64,000 nucleotides of DNA from Paludibacteraceae bacterium. GTDB lineage: Bacteria; Bacteroidota; Bacteroidia; Bacteroidales; Paludibacteraceae. A program made the position numbers and the translations under genes. Location: the NCBI GenBank assembly GCA_017447875.1, contig JAFSMP010000015.1, forward strand, positions 26,947-90,946, written 5' to 3'. Below are positions 44,519-53,174 of this stretch, in pieces. Positions within the stretch are counted from its first letter, which is position 1. Each line of letters opens with the position of its first letter. The notes beneath the pieces were generated by a model. It was given only the letters and a program-made list of their open reading frames with translations, searched no databases and had not been told where the DNA came from.

Positions 44519-45852
44519 AACACTATATAGCTATAGACTGGGGCGCTACGTCGGGTCGTGTGATGGTGGCGCATGTAGATAATATCAATGAGAAGAATAT
44601 GTACCAGGAAGAGGTACATCGTTTCAAACATGCTATCCGCGAGTCAGAAGACGGACACTGGTATTGGGATTTCACAGGGCTGCTGCGTGAGACGACGGAG
44701 GGTTTGAAGAAAGCCGCTGCGCTGGGCTATCACTATGAAAGTATCGGAGTGGACACATGGGGTGTGGATGTGGTCTTTTATGACGGGGAAGGCAGGATGA
44801 TTGCCGAGCCGCTCTCGTATAGAGATCCTTTTACGGCAGATGTCACCGGGCATTTCTTTGAACAATATATCTCCGCCGAGAAACTCTACCACAAGACAGG
44901 CATCCAGTTCATGGATTTCAATACGGTGTTCAAACTCTTCGCCTGCCGGCGGGAGAACTATCGTCCTTACGCAGAGGCGAAACATATTCTCTTTCTGCCC
45001 GACGCGGTCAGTTATTACCTGACGGGACGCATGGTATGCGAGTACACGGCACTCTCGACCTCGGCAATGATGGATCCGCGTACTAAGGAGTTCGACGTGG
45101 AGATATTGGCGGCTTGCGGTCTGAACCGTGAGCAGTTCCCCGAAGTGGTCATGCCGGGGCATGATTTGGGCACACTCAAAGAGGATATTCTGGCAGCGAC
45201 AGGACTGAACTCCGACTGCCGCGTAGTGGCAGTGGCAGGTCACGATACCGGTTCTGCCGTAGCCGCGTGTCCGCGTGTGATAGGCGGCAAAAGAGCCGCG
45301 TACCTCAGTTGCGGCACATGGAGTCTGATGGGCATTGTGACCGACAAGCCTGTGATTACCGAGGAGAGTTGCGTCCTCAATTTTACCAACGAAGGCGGAG
45401 TGGATGGTACAACGCGGTTGCTGAAAAACATCACCGGCATGTGGGTGTTAGAGCAATGTCGCAAGGAATGGGCGGCGGAAGGCAAGGAGTACTCCTATCC
45501 CGAGTTGGTGGCGATGGCACAGTCAGCAAAGGGTAAAGAGGTGTTTATCTTTAATCCCGACGAGCCTCGGTTTGCCAATCCTGCCTCTATGCTCAACGAG
45601 ATACAAAACGGGCGCGTCATGACCGACCAAGAGATCATCTGGGCTATCTACAACAGCATGGCGCATCGCTACGGCGAGGTGTTCCGCATGTTACAGCGCC
45701 TGGCGCCGTGGCCTATCGAAGTGCTGTACGTCATTGGCGGCGGAGTGAGGAATACCTACCTGCTGCAACTGACCGAGCAGGCTATCGGCGTGCCGGTGGT
45801 AGTGGGTCCATCCGAGGCTACCGCCATAGGCAACGTTATGGTGCAAATTTAA
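44515..45852 (+). CDS. rhaB: Rhamnulokinase (C-terminally short)
   Basis: A 445-residue sugar kinase of the FGGY family. Motifs: [11 protein letters not shown] (phosphate 1), [37 protein letters not shown] and [18 protein letters not shown]. It phosphorylates L-rhamnulose at C1. Most RhaB proteins run about 30-40 residues past the AIGN motif; here the frame stops five residues after AIGN, exactly where an A/T-rich short repeat begins (45849), so the end may have been cut by that repeat. Whether the enzyme stays active is not clear from sequence. Confidence 0.9.
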   Translation: MKHYIAIDWGATSGRVMVAHVDNINEKNMYQEEVHRFKHAIRESEDGHWYWDFTGLLRETTEGLKKAAALGYHYESIGVDTWGVDVVFYDGEGRMIAEPLSYRDPFTADVTGHFFEQYISAEKLYHKTGIQFMDFNTVFKLFACRRENYRPYAEAKHILFLPDAVSYYLTGRMVCEYTALSTSAMMDPRTKEFDVEILAACGLNREQFPEVVMPGHDLGTLKEDILAATGLNSDCRVVAVAGHDTGSAVAACPRVIGGKRAAYLSCGTWSLMGIVTDKPVITEESCVLNFTNEGGVDGTTRLLKNITGMWVLEQCRKEWAAEGKEYSYPELVAMAQSAKGKEVFIFNPDEPRFANPASMLNEIQNGRVMTDQEIIWAIYNSMAHRYGEVFRMLQRLAPWPIEVLYVIGGGVRNTYLLQLTEQAIGVPVVVGPSEATAIGNVMVQI

Positions 45853-45870
45853 AATTAAGAATTAAACATT
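45849..45870 (+). repeat. Leader short-repeat tract that ends rhaB
   Basis: A/T-rich AAATTTA / AAATTAA / GAATTAA units supply the rhaB stop codon (45850-45852) and the spacer before the isomerase ATG at 45876. Confidence 0.55.
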
Positions 45871-45875
45871 ATATC

Positions 45876-47303
45876 ATGAACAAGCCATTAGTAGAGACGA
45901 AAGCCCGCGTGGGAGTGTTCTCCATCGCTCTGGGCGCTTATCTGCCTCAGTTTCCGACCTTAGTGCCGGAGTTTGAGGCGCAGTATGAAGCCTTCAAAAA
46001 GAGCCTGCCGAAGAGCGTTGAGCTCATTGACGGCGGCATCGTGACGACCAAAGAACTCGCCATGACAGCGGGAGACAAGTTCCGCACCGCAGATGTAGAT
46101 TTAGTGATTTTGCAGTTGCTGACTTATGCCACCTCGTACAACATGCTGCCGGCTGTGCGCGATCTGGATGTGCCTGTAGTGCTGGTGAACCTGCAGAAAC
46201 TGCCGGCTCCGGACTACAAGCACACAGAAACCGCTACATGGCTGGGCGAGTTGTATGCCTGCGGTGCCGTAGGCGAGATGGTAGCCGACTTGGAGCGTGC
46301 CGGCAAACGGCATGCCGTCATCACCGGTCTGCAAGGTAATGACCCCGAGGTGCAGCATGAGATAGAAGACTGGTGCCGTGCGGCACAGGTGCGCCGCCGT
46401 TTCCGCGACACGAACATTGCGCAGATCGGCCGTCCGTATCCGGGTATGATGGATCTGTATATCGACGAGACCAACCTCTATCACCGGATGTGGCTCTATA
46501 CCAAGCAGTTCGACTGGGAGAAGATGTGGGCGATAGCGGACCATGTGACCGACGAGGCTGCTATCCGCGCGAAGGCGGAGGATATTCTGGATACCTTCGA
46601 GATAGAAGGCGGCGCGACCGTAGATACCGTTTGGGATATGGCGAAATACGTGGTGGCGTTCGAGCAGTGGGTGAAGGACGAGCAGTTGGGTCTGATTGCT
46701 TCGCACTATGACGGTTTTGCACAGGGCGTAGCCGGCAAACTGGACTCGATGCTCATTCCGGCGTTCTCGATGCTCATCAAACAGCACACCGCCTGCGCCG
46801 TGGAAGGCGATATCAAAGTAGCGATGGCGATGAGTATCTTGAAGACCATCAGCGGCACCGGTCAACTGAGCGAGATGTACTCCATTGATTTCCCTGCAGA
46901 CATCTGTATCATTGGTCACTCGGGCAGCGGCGATGCGGCAATCTCGCAGGCACACAAGCCGACGATGAAGATCGTGCCGGTGTTCCATGGTAAGACAGGA
47001 GGCGGCTACCTGACGCAGTTCTATCCGCCAATAGGTGCTGTGACCTATTTAGGTATCACCCAGGACAAGAACGGCGTGTTTAAGTTCGTGGTGGCAGAAG
47101 GCGAGAACGAGGCAGGCGAGATATTCATGTTCGGTGACACCAACATGCGCACGCGGTTCTCTATCGGCGCGCGTGAGTTCTGCAACCGCTGGTCAGAAGC
47201 CGGGCCGACTCATCACATGGCTGCCGCGGTCGGAAGGCATATCGACACCATCCTCAAGGTGGCGAAGATATTCAATGTACAGGTAGATATTGTGTGCCGT
47301 TAA
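45876..47303 (+). CDS. L-fucose/L-arabinose isomerase-fold protein in a rhamnose operon
   Basis: A 475-residue cytoplasmic protein starting MNKPLVETKARVGVFSIALG. The fold is that of the AraA/FucI group: VDLVILQLLTYATSYNMLP, VVLVNLQKLPAPDY, VITGLQGND and a C-terminal metal-binding THHMAAAVGRH. The catalytic glutamate is probably in one of the middle segments such as CAVEGDIKVAMAM. It sits between rhamnulokinase and the MFS carrier with rhamnulose-1-phosphate aldolase beyond, exactly the place of L-rhamnose isomerase, yet it does not look like RhaA or RhaI. The likeliest role is conversion of L-rhamnose to L-rhamnulose by an unrelated isomerase; a second substrate such as L-fucose or L-arabinose is possible. 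ATG 45876 is chosen over a longer frame overlapping rhaB. Confidence 0.8.
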   Translation: MNKPLVETKARVGVFSIALGAYLPQFPTLVPEFEAQYEAFKKSLPKSVELIDGGIVTTKELAMTAGDKFRTADVDLVILQLLTYATSYNMLPAVRDLDVPVVLVNLQKLPAPDYKHTETATWLGELYACGAVGEMVADLERAGKRHAVITGLQGNDPEVQHEIEDWCRAAQVRRRFRDTNIAQIGRPYPGMMDLYIDETNLYHRMWLYTKQFDWEKMWAIADHVTDEAAIRAKAEDILDTFEIEGGATVDTVWDMAKYVVAFEQWVKDEQLGLIASHYDGFAQGVAGKLDSMLIPAFSMLIKQHTACAVEGDIKVAMAMSILKTISGTGQLSEMYSIDFPADICIIGHSGSGDAAISQAHKPTMKIVPVFHGKTGGGYLTQFYPPIGAVTYLGITQDKNGVFKFVVAEGENEAGEIFMFGDTNMRTRFSIGAREFCNRWSEAGPTHHMAAAVGRHIDTILKVAKIFNVQVDIVCR

Positions 47304-47333
47304 ACTGTTAAATTGTTAAACTGTTAAATTGTT
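47301..47333 (+). repeat. Leader octamer tract (AAATTGTT type)
   Basis: AAACTGTT, AAATTGTT, AAACTGTT, AAATTGTT: four period-8 units ending at the ATG of the MFS gene at 47334. Confidence 0.8.
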
Positions 47334-48689
47334 ATGGCAAAGAGCAGTAGTCTGAAGAGCACGCTGGCAGTGTCGCTCAATAATTATCTGGATGCCGGAG
47401 CGATTGTAGCCGGAGCCAGCGGTCTGACGCTTTGGCAAAACTACCTCGGTCTGAGCGAAGTGAGTCTGGGTTGGCTCAATTTCATCAGCGCCAACTGTCT
47501 TGGCGCCGCTATCGGTGCTATCATCGGTGGCTTTCTGGCGGACAAGTACGGACGCAAATTCATCTTCACCTACAACCTGCTGGTGTATATGGCAGGTGTG
47601 CTGATGGTGATGTGCGCCGTCAATTTCCCGATGCTGCTGGCGGGATTCCTGTTCACGGGTATCTCCGTAGGCGTGGGTGTACCGGCATCGTGGACGTATA
47701 TATCCGAGAGTTCCGAGGTCAATAACCGCGGGCGAAACATCGCTATCTCGCAGATGTCATGGGGTATTGGTCCGATGTGTATCCTGCTGCTTGGTATGCT
47801 GTTTGCGCCGGGTAACCCGGGTGAGGCGGATGGTGTGCTGTTCGGCTGGGTGCAAGGTCTGGCAGCGTTTTTCTACGGCGCTGACGCACCGATAGGAGCC
47901 GTGCATGTGTTCAGTTCGAGGATCGTGTTCTTCTCGCTGTTCATTGTAGCTTTCATTGCGTGGAACCTGCAGCGGCAGTTGCAGGAGAGTGCGGAGTTTG
48001 AGGCGCAGAAAGCGGCAGGCAAGCAAGCCGGACTGATTGAGAATATCAAAGTGCTGTTCACCAACCGCGTGGCGGTCAAAACCGTTTGTTTTCTCGCGGT
48101 CATCTATCTGTCGTGGAACCTGGTAGCTTCCGTCATGGGATTCTTCCAGCCGCATATCTATGAGTCGGCAGGCGGTATGAGCAACAAAGACGCCAATATG
48201 CTCAGTTGTGTGAGTTGGGCGGTGGTGGTACTGACCACGTTCATCGTATCGCATTTCGTGGACAAGGTGGCGCACCGCGTGTTCTATATCTTCGGCCTGC
48301 TCTGCGCACTGACGGCTTGGTTTATCATCATCGGCATCGGCGTAAACAATATCGTGTGGTTGTGGGTGTTCACTATCCTCTGGGGTATCAATAACGGCTG
48401 CTCGGTGCAGTTGTTCTACGCCCTGTGGGGCACCGAGCTCTTCCCCGCCAAGTTCCGCGCAGGGGCACAGGGACTGATGTTCTTCCTTGTCCGCGGTCTA
48501 TCGGCTATTTGGGGACTTGTGTTCACCTATATTTACGGCGAGAACGGCGAGGGCTTCACTATGGCGGCATGGTGTATGGTGGCACTGCTGCTGACCTCGC
48601 TCATCGTGGGTGTCATCGGAGCGCCCAAGACACGCGGCAAATCACTGGATCAAATCACTAAAGAACGTTATGGAAATACTATCGACTAA
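47334..48689 (+). CDS. MFS sugar transporter, probably for L-rhamnose
   Basis: A 451-residue inner-membrane protein with 12 predicted helices. Sugar-porter motifs are present: GGFLADKYGRK after helix 2 and a GLTLWQNYLG start region. The position between the isomerase and the aldolase of a rhamnose pathway argues for L-rhamnose uptake across the inner membrane after outer-membrane digestion. It overlaps the aldolase start by 20 bp. Confidence 0.88.
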   Translation: MAKSSSLKSTLAVSLNNYLDAGAIVAGASGLTLWQNYLGLSEVSLGWLNFISANCLGAAIGAIIGGFLADKYGRKFIFTYNLLVYMAGVLMVMCAVNFPMLLAGFLFTGISVGVGVPASWTYISESSEVNNRGRNIAISQMSWGIGPMCILLLGMLFAPGNPGEADGVLFGWVQGLAAFFYGADAPIGAVHVFSSRIVFFSLFIVAFIAWNLQRQLQESAEFEAQKAAGKQAGLIENIKVLFTNRVAVKTVCFLAVIYLSWNLVASVMGFFQPHIYESAGGMSNKDANMLSCVSWAVVVLTTFIVSHFVDKVAHRVFYIFGLLCALTAWFIIIGIGVNNIVWLWVFTILWGINNGCSVQLFYALWGTELFPAKFRAGAQGLMFFLVRGLSAIWGLVFTYIYGENGEGFTMAAWCMVALLLTSLIVGVIGAPKTRGKSLDQITKERYGNTID

Positions 48690-49488
48690 TGCGGCTCTGA
48701 AAGCCGTAATCATGGATGTGGCGGAGGTTGCCGGCCATATCTGGGTAAAAGGTTGGGGCGAGCGCAACGGCGGTAACATCACCGTGCGTCTCACCGAGTT
48801 TGCCACGCCCGAATGGGCATCTATGCCGGCGCTGAGCGACCCTATTGCTATCGGCTGCGAGCTGCCGCATCTGAAGGGACATTATTTCTACGCCAAGGGT
48901 ACGCAGAAAAGGATGCGCGACCTCGCGCGTGACCCGATGGCGAACGGTTCGGTTATCCGTATCTGCGACGACTGCGCGCACTATGAGATCATCGCCGACA
49001 GTGCTGTCATGCCAACCTCCGAACTGCCGTCGCATCTGATGGTGCAGAACTACCTGTTGGAGTCCGGCTCGCGCTATAAAGCCACGCTGCATACTCATCC
49101 GATCCAACTGGTCGCAATGAGCCACCTGCCGCATTTCAAGGACAGCGAAACGATGACCCATACCCTGTGGTCGATGATTCCCGAGACGCTGGCATTCGCT
49201 CCGCTCGGCATCGGATGGGTGCCGTACGAAGTGCCCGGCTCACTGGAGTTGGCAAAAGCTACGCTGGCGAAGATACATGACTACGATGTAGCCATGTGGG
49301 AGAAGCACGGTGTGTTTGCAGTCGGGCAGGATATCATGGACGCGTTTGACCAAGTGGACGTGCTCAACAAGGCGGCGGACATCTACATGTGCGCCCGCAA
49401 TATGGATGGCGAACCGGAGGGTCTGACCGACAAGGACATGAAGGATGTGCAGGATATTTTCCACCTGCCGACCTCCCGTCCTTGCTAA
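48670..49488 (+). CDS. rhaD: Rhamnulose-1-phosphate aldolase
   Basis: A 272-residue class II aldolase. ATG 48670 (MEILSTNAALKAVIMDVAEVA) is chosen; the frame is open further upstream only inside the MFS gene. Motifs: GERNGGNITVRL for phosphate binding, ATLHTHPIQ with two zinc histidines and AMWEKHGVF with the third. It splits L-rhamnulose 1-phosphate to dihydroxyacetone phosphate and L-lactaldehyde. Last gene of the long operon; a strong terminator follows at 49513. No lactaldehyde reductase is seen in the operon, though the ADH-ALDH fusion at 5199 could handle such an aldehyde (speculative). Confidence 0.94.
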   Translation: MEILSTNAALKAVIMDVAEVAGHIWVKGWGERNGGNITVRLTEFATPEWASMPALSDPIAIGCELPHLKGHYFYAKGTQKRMRDLARDPMANGSVIRICDDCAHYEIIADSAVMPTSELPSHLMVQNYLLESGSRYKATLHTHPIQLVAMSHLPHFKDSETMTHTLWSMIPETLAFAPLGIGWVPYEVPGSLELAKATLAKIHDYDVAMWEKHGVFAVGQDIMDAFDQVDVLNKAADIYMCARNMDGEPEGLTDKDMKDVQDIFHLPTSRPC

Positions 49489-49512
49489 GTAAAGAAATTA
49501 TACTGTTACATT

Positions 49513-49552
49513 AAAAGAGAGTGCTCCAAATTGACCGGCGCACTCTCTTTTT
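49513..49552 (+). terminator. Terminator of the SusC-to-rhaD operon
   Basis: AAAAGAGAGTGC and GCACTCTCTTTTT form a 12-bp stem with a T run, 25 bp after the rhaD stop. Confidence 0.9.
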
Positions 49553-49658
49553 GAATGTATTATAATACTTAGGATATAGCAAGGGTATAGCAGCCCTATA
49601 CGATTAGCGCGAGGTATATTAGGCTTCGTCGGAATATAATTGAACACCCGCATTTAGC

Positions 49659-49863
49659 GTGTGTCGGGCAGACCTTCGACGTTTGAGTCCTTGTGCAAAA
49701 CATGACACAAAGACGAAGGGCGACACGCGCAAACAAACGTCCTCACGTGGAGAGAGGACGGCGCTGCGGTAATCTGCCTATACCGCAAGCCCAAAAACAA
49801 AATAACCCGCATACCATGCGGGACAAAGAACGAAAGAAGGGAAACGCGCTAACGGAGATAGCG
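49659..49863. ncRNA. Candidate structured RNA region
   Basis: A series of inverted repeats in about 200 nt: a long compound hairpin at 49659-49732 (10-bp outer stem GCGTGTGTCG/CGACACGCGC, inner CCTTCG/CGAAGG and a stem around CTTGTG/CACAAAG), then GTCCTC/GAGGAC, TGCGGTA/TACCGCA, CCCGCAT/ATGCGGG and CGCTA/TAGCG. No known RNA family was recognised and the strand is not clear. Could also be DNA-level structure or relics of terminators. Confidence 0.3.
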
Positions 49864-49930
49864 TGCACAAAACACAGAGGAATGAAACGGAGCAAGAAAA
49901 AAAGCTTGTCATAACAAAGAGAGCGGATAC

Positions 49931-49965
49931 AGAAACACGGCAGGTTAGATGCCTACCGTGTTTCT
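49931..49965 (-). terminator. Hairpin downstream of nqrF
   Basis: AGAAACACGG..GG pairs with CC..CCGTGTTTCT over 14 bp with one mismatch, 40 bp after the nqrF stop. No clear T run, so it may protect the 3' end rather than terminate. Confidence 0.6.
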
Positions 49966-50004
49966 CACAATCACGCGCATATACGCGCAATCCTTATAGT
50001 ATTA

Positions 50005-51288
50005 TTATCCACCGAAGTTATCGAAGCGGATGTCTGCGTCATCGACGCCCAGCGAGTGGAGTAGGTCGAGGACGGTCTTTGCCATCATAGGAGGACCGCA
50101 GAGGTAGTACTCGACATCCTCGGGAGCGTCATGCTGCTTGAGGTAGGTGTCGCCCATAACAGGAGCGATGAAGCCCGGGGTGTACTTGATACCCAGTTGG
50201 TCTGCCTTCGGGTCCGGACGATCCAGCGCCAAGTGGAAATGGAAGTTCGGGAACTCCTTTTCCAAAGCGAGGAAATCGTCGAGGAAGAAGACTTCGTCGA
50301 TAGCGCGTGCGCCGTAGAAATAGTGCATCTCACGGTCACGGCAGTTGCGGGTCTTCAACATGTGCATGATCTGCGCACGGAGCGGTGCCATACCGGCTCC
50401 ACCACCGACCCAGATCATCTCCTTCTTGCTGTCATAAACAGGACGGAACTCGCCGTAAGGACCGCTCATGCGCACCTTGTCACCCGGTTTGAGCGAGAAG
50501 ATATACGTGGAAGCGATACCGCAGGGTACGTCCATGAACTCCGGTCCGTTGGGGCACTGCTCTTTCGGTTTGAAAGGCGGGGTAGCGATACGGACGGTGA
50601 GGGTGATGATGTCGCCCTCGTCGGGGTAGTTAGCCATCGAATAAGCACGAACGGTAGCCTGGGTGTTCTTCTGTTTGAGTTTGAAGAGCCCGAACTTCTG
50701 CCAAGCCGGCAGATAGAGGTCGCCGATGAGGGACTTATCCATGTCGCGGTCGTAGTCGATGTCGTACTCCGGGATGATAATCTGTGCGTACGAACCCGGC
50801 TCGAAGTGCATGTGCTCGCCCGGAGGCAGCTGCACCTTGAACTCTTTGATAAAGGTAGCGACGTTCTTATTGGAGATGACTTCACATTCCCATTCCTTGA
50901 CACCCAGAACGGCTTCATCGACCTTCATGGTGATGTCTTCTTTGACTTTGACCTGGCAACCCAGACGCCATCCTTCTTTCTGCTGTTTGCGCGAGAAATG
51001 GACGGTCTCGGTAGGCAGGATCTCGCCGCCGCCACTGAGGACTTGGCACTTACACTGGCCGCAGGAACCCTTACCGCCGCAGGCAGAAGGCAGGTGAACG
51101 CCGGCTTCGCCGAGTTGGTTCAGCAGCGAACCTCCGGCTGCCACGTCATAGACCTTGTCGCCGTTGATGGTGACTTTGACGTTACCGGAAGAAACTAAGT
51201 ATTTTTTAGCCACCAAAAGGATAGCCACGAGCAGGAGGATCACAATGAGGAACACTCCTACAGCATATAAAATTGCAGTCATATTCAT
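50005..51288 (-). CDS. nqrF: Na+-translocating NADH:quinone reductase subunit F
   Basis: A 427-residue membrane-anchored flavoprotein. One N-terminal helix (about 5-27), a 2Fe-2S domain with Cys70, Cys76, Cys79 and Cys111, an FAD-binding region (RAYSMANYP, GIASTYIF) and an NADH-binding domain (VGGGAGMAPLRAQIMHML, YYLCGPPMM). It takes electrons from NADH and passes them to the rest of the complex. A strong AGGAGG precedes the start. Its last 31 codons also exist as a relic at 11392-11483. Confidence 0.97.
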   Translation of the reverse strand: MNMTAILYAVGVFLIVILLLVAILLVAKKYLVSSGNVKVTINGDKVYDVAAGGSLLNQLGEAGVHLPSACGGKGSCGQCKCQVLSGGGEILPTETVHFSRKQQKEGWRLGCQVKVKEDITMKVDEAVLGVKEWECEVISNKNVATFIKEFKVQLPPGEHMHFEPGSYAQIIIPEYDIDYDRDMDKSLIGDLYLPAWQKFGLFKLKQKNTQATVRAYSMANYPDEGDIITLTVRIATPPFKPKEQCPNGPEFMDVPCGIASTYIFSLKPGDKVRMSGPYGEFRPVYDSKKEMIWVGGGAGMAPLRAQIMHMLKTRNCRDREMHYFYGARAIDEVFFLDDFLALEKEFPNFHFHLALDRPDPKADQLGIKYTPGFIAPVMGDTYLKQHDAPEDVEYYLCGPPMMAKTVLDLLHSLGVDDADIRFDNFGG

Positions 51289-51303
51289 AGTGTTGTCCTC
51301 CTA

Positions 51304-51912
51304 TTAGATCTCCAGGCCGCTGAAGCACATGAACGCCATGGCCATGAGGCCGACGGTGATGAATGTGATTCCAAGGCCCTGCAGCGGCTTCGGTACGTCG
51401 TTATACTCCATTTTCTCACGAATACCTGCGAGGCAGACGATAGCGAGGAACCATCCCAGACCCGAACCGAGCGCGTACATGAACGCGTCGAGCAGGCTGG
51501 TGATAGCCTTGGCATCCACTGCGGGCAGGCCGATACGCTGCTGCATGAAGAGCGAACCACCCATGATGGCGCAGTTCACGGCAATCAGCGGTAAGAAGAT
51601 ACCCAGACTCGCGTAGAGCGACGGGCTGTATTTCTCCACAACCATCTCCACCAGTTGCACGATAGCGGCAATGACGGCGATGAAGAGGATGAAACTGAGG
51701 TACTCCAGATGCAGCGGCTCAAGCACGAGCGTCTGCAAGAGGTAGTTGACCGGCAGGGTAACGACGAGCACGAAAGTAACGGCTACGCCCAGACCGGCTG
51801 AGGTCTTCACATTCTTCGATACTGCCAGGTATGAACACATACCGAGGAAGTAAGCGAAAATCATGTTATCCGCAAAGATCGAGCGGACAAATAAACTCAA
51901 AGCGTGTTCCAT
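51304..51912 (-). CDS. nqrE: Na+-translocating NADH:quinone reductase subunit E
   Basis: A 202-residue integral membrane protein with six helices, starting [30 protein letters not shown], with the conserved Cys of this stretch that helps hold the intramembrane iron site shared with Nqr[11 protein letters not shown] holds the second. The start overlaps the nqrD stop by one base (TAATG), and an AGGAGG lies in the end of nqrD. Confidence 0.97.
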   Translation of the reverse strand: MEHALSLFVRSIFADNMIFAYFLGMCSYLAVSKNVKTSAGLGVAVTFVLVVTLPVNYLLQTLVLEPLHLEYLSFILFIAVIAAIVQLVEMVVEKYSPSLYASLGIFLPLIAVNCAIMGGSLFMQQRIGLPAVDAKAITSLLDAFMYALGSGLGWFLAIVCLAGIREKMEYNDVPKPLQGLGITFITVGLMAMAFMCFSGLEI

Positions 51913-52532
51913 TACTTAGCCTCCTTATCATTAATTGAACGATGTACCCAGATGACACAGCCGACGAGGATGAGGGCCATGGCAGGCATGAGCATCATAC
52001 CGCAGTTTTCGTAACCGGCGTCGTAGAACGATTGCGGGATGATCTGGAAGCCCAGCAGTTGACCCGAACCGAACAACTCGCGCACGAAAGCTACGATGAC
52101 CAGAATGATGGCATAGCCCAGACCGTTGCCCAGACCGTCGAGGAGCGAATCCCACGCGTTGTTGGTCATGGCGAACGCCTCGAGGCGACCCATCAGGATA
52201 CAGTTGGTGATGATCAAACCGAGATAGACGGATAGCTGCATCGCCACGTCGTATGCAAAGGCTTTGAGCACTTCGCTGACCAGCGTCACGAGCGCCGCTA
52301 CCACCACGAGTTGCACGATGATACGTACACGCATCGGGATGGTGTTACGAATGAGCGAGACGATGACGTTGGACATAGCCACGATGATCGTCACTGCGAT
52401 ACCCATCACCAGCGCAGGCTTGAGTTGCACCGTTACGGCGAGCGCCGAACAGATACCCAGGATCTGCACTACGACAGGGTTATTGGCGTTAAGAGGACCT
52501 AACAATGTGTCCTTAGTCTTCTGACTCAACAT
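51912..52532 (-). CDS. nqrD: Na+-translocating NADH:quinone reductase subunit D
   Basis: A 206-residue six-helix membrane protein with [18 protein letters not shown] and [17 protein letters not shown], the two Cys-bearing half-helices that mirror NqrE and bind the intramembrane iron centre. The start lies inside the last 20 bp of nqrC, after an AGGAGG. Confidence 0.97.
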   Translation of the reverse strand: MLSQKTKDTLLGPLNANNPVVVQILGICSALAVTVQLKPALVMGIAVTIIVAMSNVIVSLIRNTIPMRVRIIVQLVVVAALVTLVSEVLKAFAYDVAMQLSVYLGLIITNCILMGRLEAFAMTNNAWDSLLDGLGNGLGYAIILVIVAFVRELFGSGQLLGFQIIPQSFYDAGYENCGMMLMPAMALILVGCVIWVHRSINDKEAK

Positions 52533-53163
52533 GGTCTTCCTCCTTTTCGTTTAAGAATTCAACATAGTTATTCACGAGTTCCTCGTTGAGCATCGTGCTG
52601 ACGCCGGTCGAGGTGATCGTAGCACCGGAGATGGCATCTACCTGCTCCTGACCTTCAGCACGTGTACCGGCCTTGAGGACCGCCACGGAAACGACCTGAC
52701 CTTCGGCGTTGCGGATATGCTTGCCCTCAAACTGAGCGCGGAACGGCATGTCCACGATCTTAGCGCCCAGACCCGGTGTCTCGGACTCGTGGTTGAAGTT
52801 AACACCATAAATGGTGTTCTTGTCCTCGTCGAGTGCCAGATAACCACCGATACCGCCCCAGAGACCTTTACCGCTCAGCGGCAAAACGTACTTGACAGCA
52901 CCGTTGAGGTTGGCTACATAGACCTCGGCTTCGCCGTATTTGAGCGTGTCCTGCACGAGGGTGTAGTAGACCTCTGCGGGATCAGCCTGGCTGAAATCCA
53001 CCTTGAGTGCACCGAGGATCTGTTTCTGCTTGTCGAGCAGGATGTTAGCGTCCTGACGCGGCTTGAGCGCCTGGTTAGCGAGCGCCAACAGGACCGCTAC
53101 GATAATCACCACAATCGTCATATAGACGAAGGTGTACACATTCGAATTCGTATTCAGTTTCAT
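52513..53163 (-). CDS. nqrC: Na+-translocating NADH:quinone reductase subunit C
   Basis: A 216-residue protein with one N-terminal helix (about 12-30) and a periplasmic domain. SGATITSTGV near the end carries the threonine (Thr182) that receives FMN in a phosphoester bond, put there by ApbE in known systems; no apbE is visible in this window. An AGGAGGT precedes the start, 11 bp after nqrB. Confidence 0.96.
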   Translation of the reverse strand: MKLNTNSNVYTFVYMTIVVIIVAVLLALANQALKPRQDANILLDKQKQILGALKVDFSQADPAEVYYTLVQDTLKYGEAEVYVANLNGAVKYVLPLSGKGLWGGIGGYLALDEDKNTIYGVNFNHESETPGLGAKIVDMPFRAQFEGKHIRNAEGQVVSVAVLKAGTRAEGQEQVDAISGATITSTGVSTMLNEELVNNYVEFLNEKEEDHVESED

Positions 53164-53174
53164 AGCGGACCTCC

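Larger units (their letters stand above)
49489..50004. other. Intergenic region between rhaD and nqrF, rich in hairpins
   Basis: Two operons converge here. After the rhaD terminator there is no convincing protein gene in about 450 bp, but there are at least five strong inverted repeats (see 49659-49863) and the hairpin after nqrF (49931-49965). Confidence 0.7.

Noticed and set aside
49693-49914. A 73-codon plus-strand frame between rhaD and nqrF
   Set aside because: Very basic and low in hydrophobic residues, it runs through several inverted repeats and lacks a promoter; it looks non-coding.
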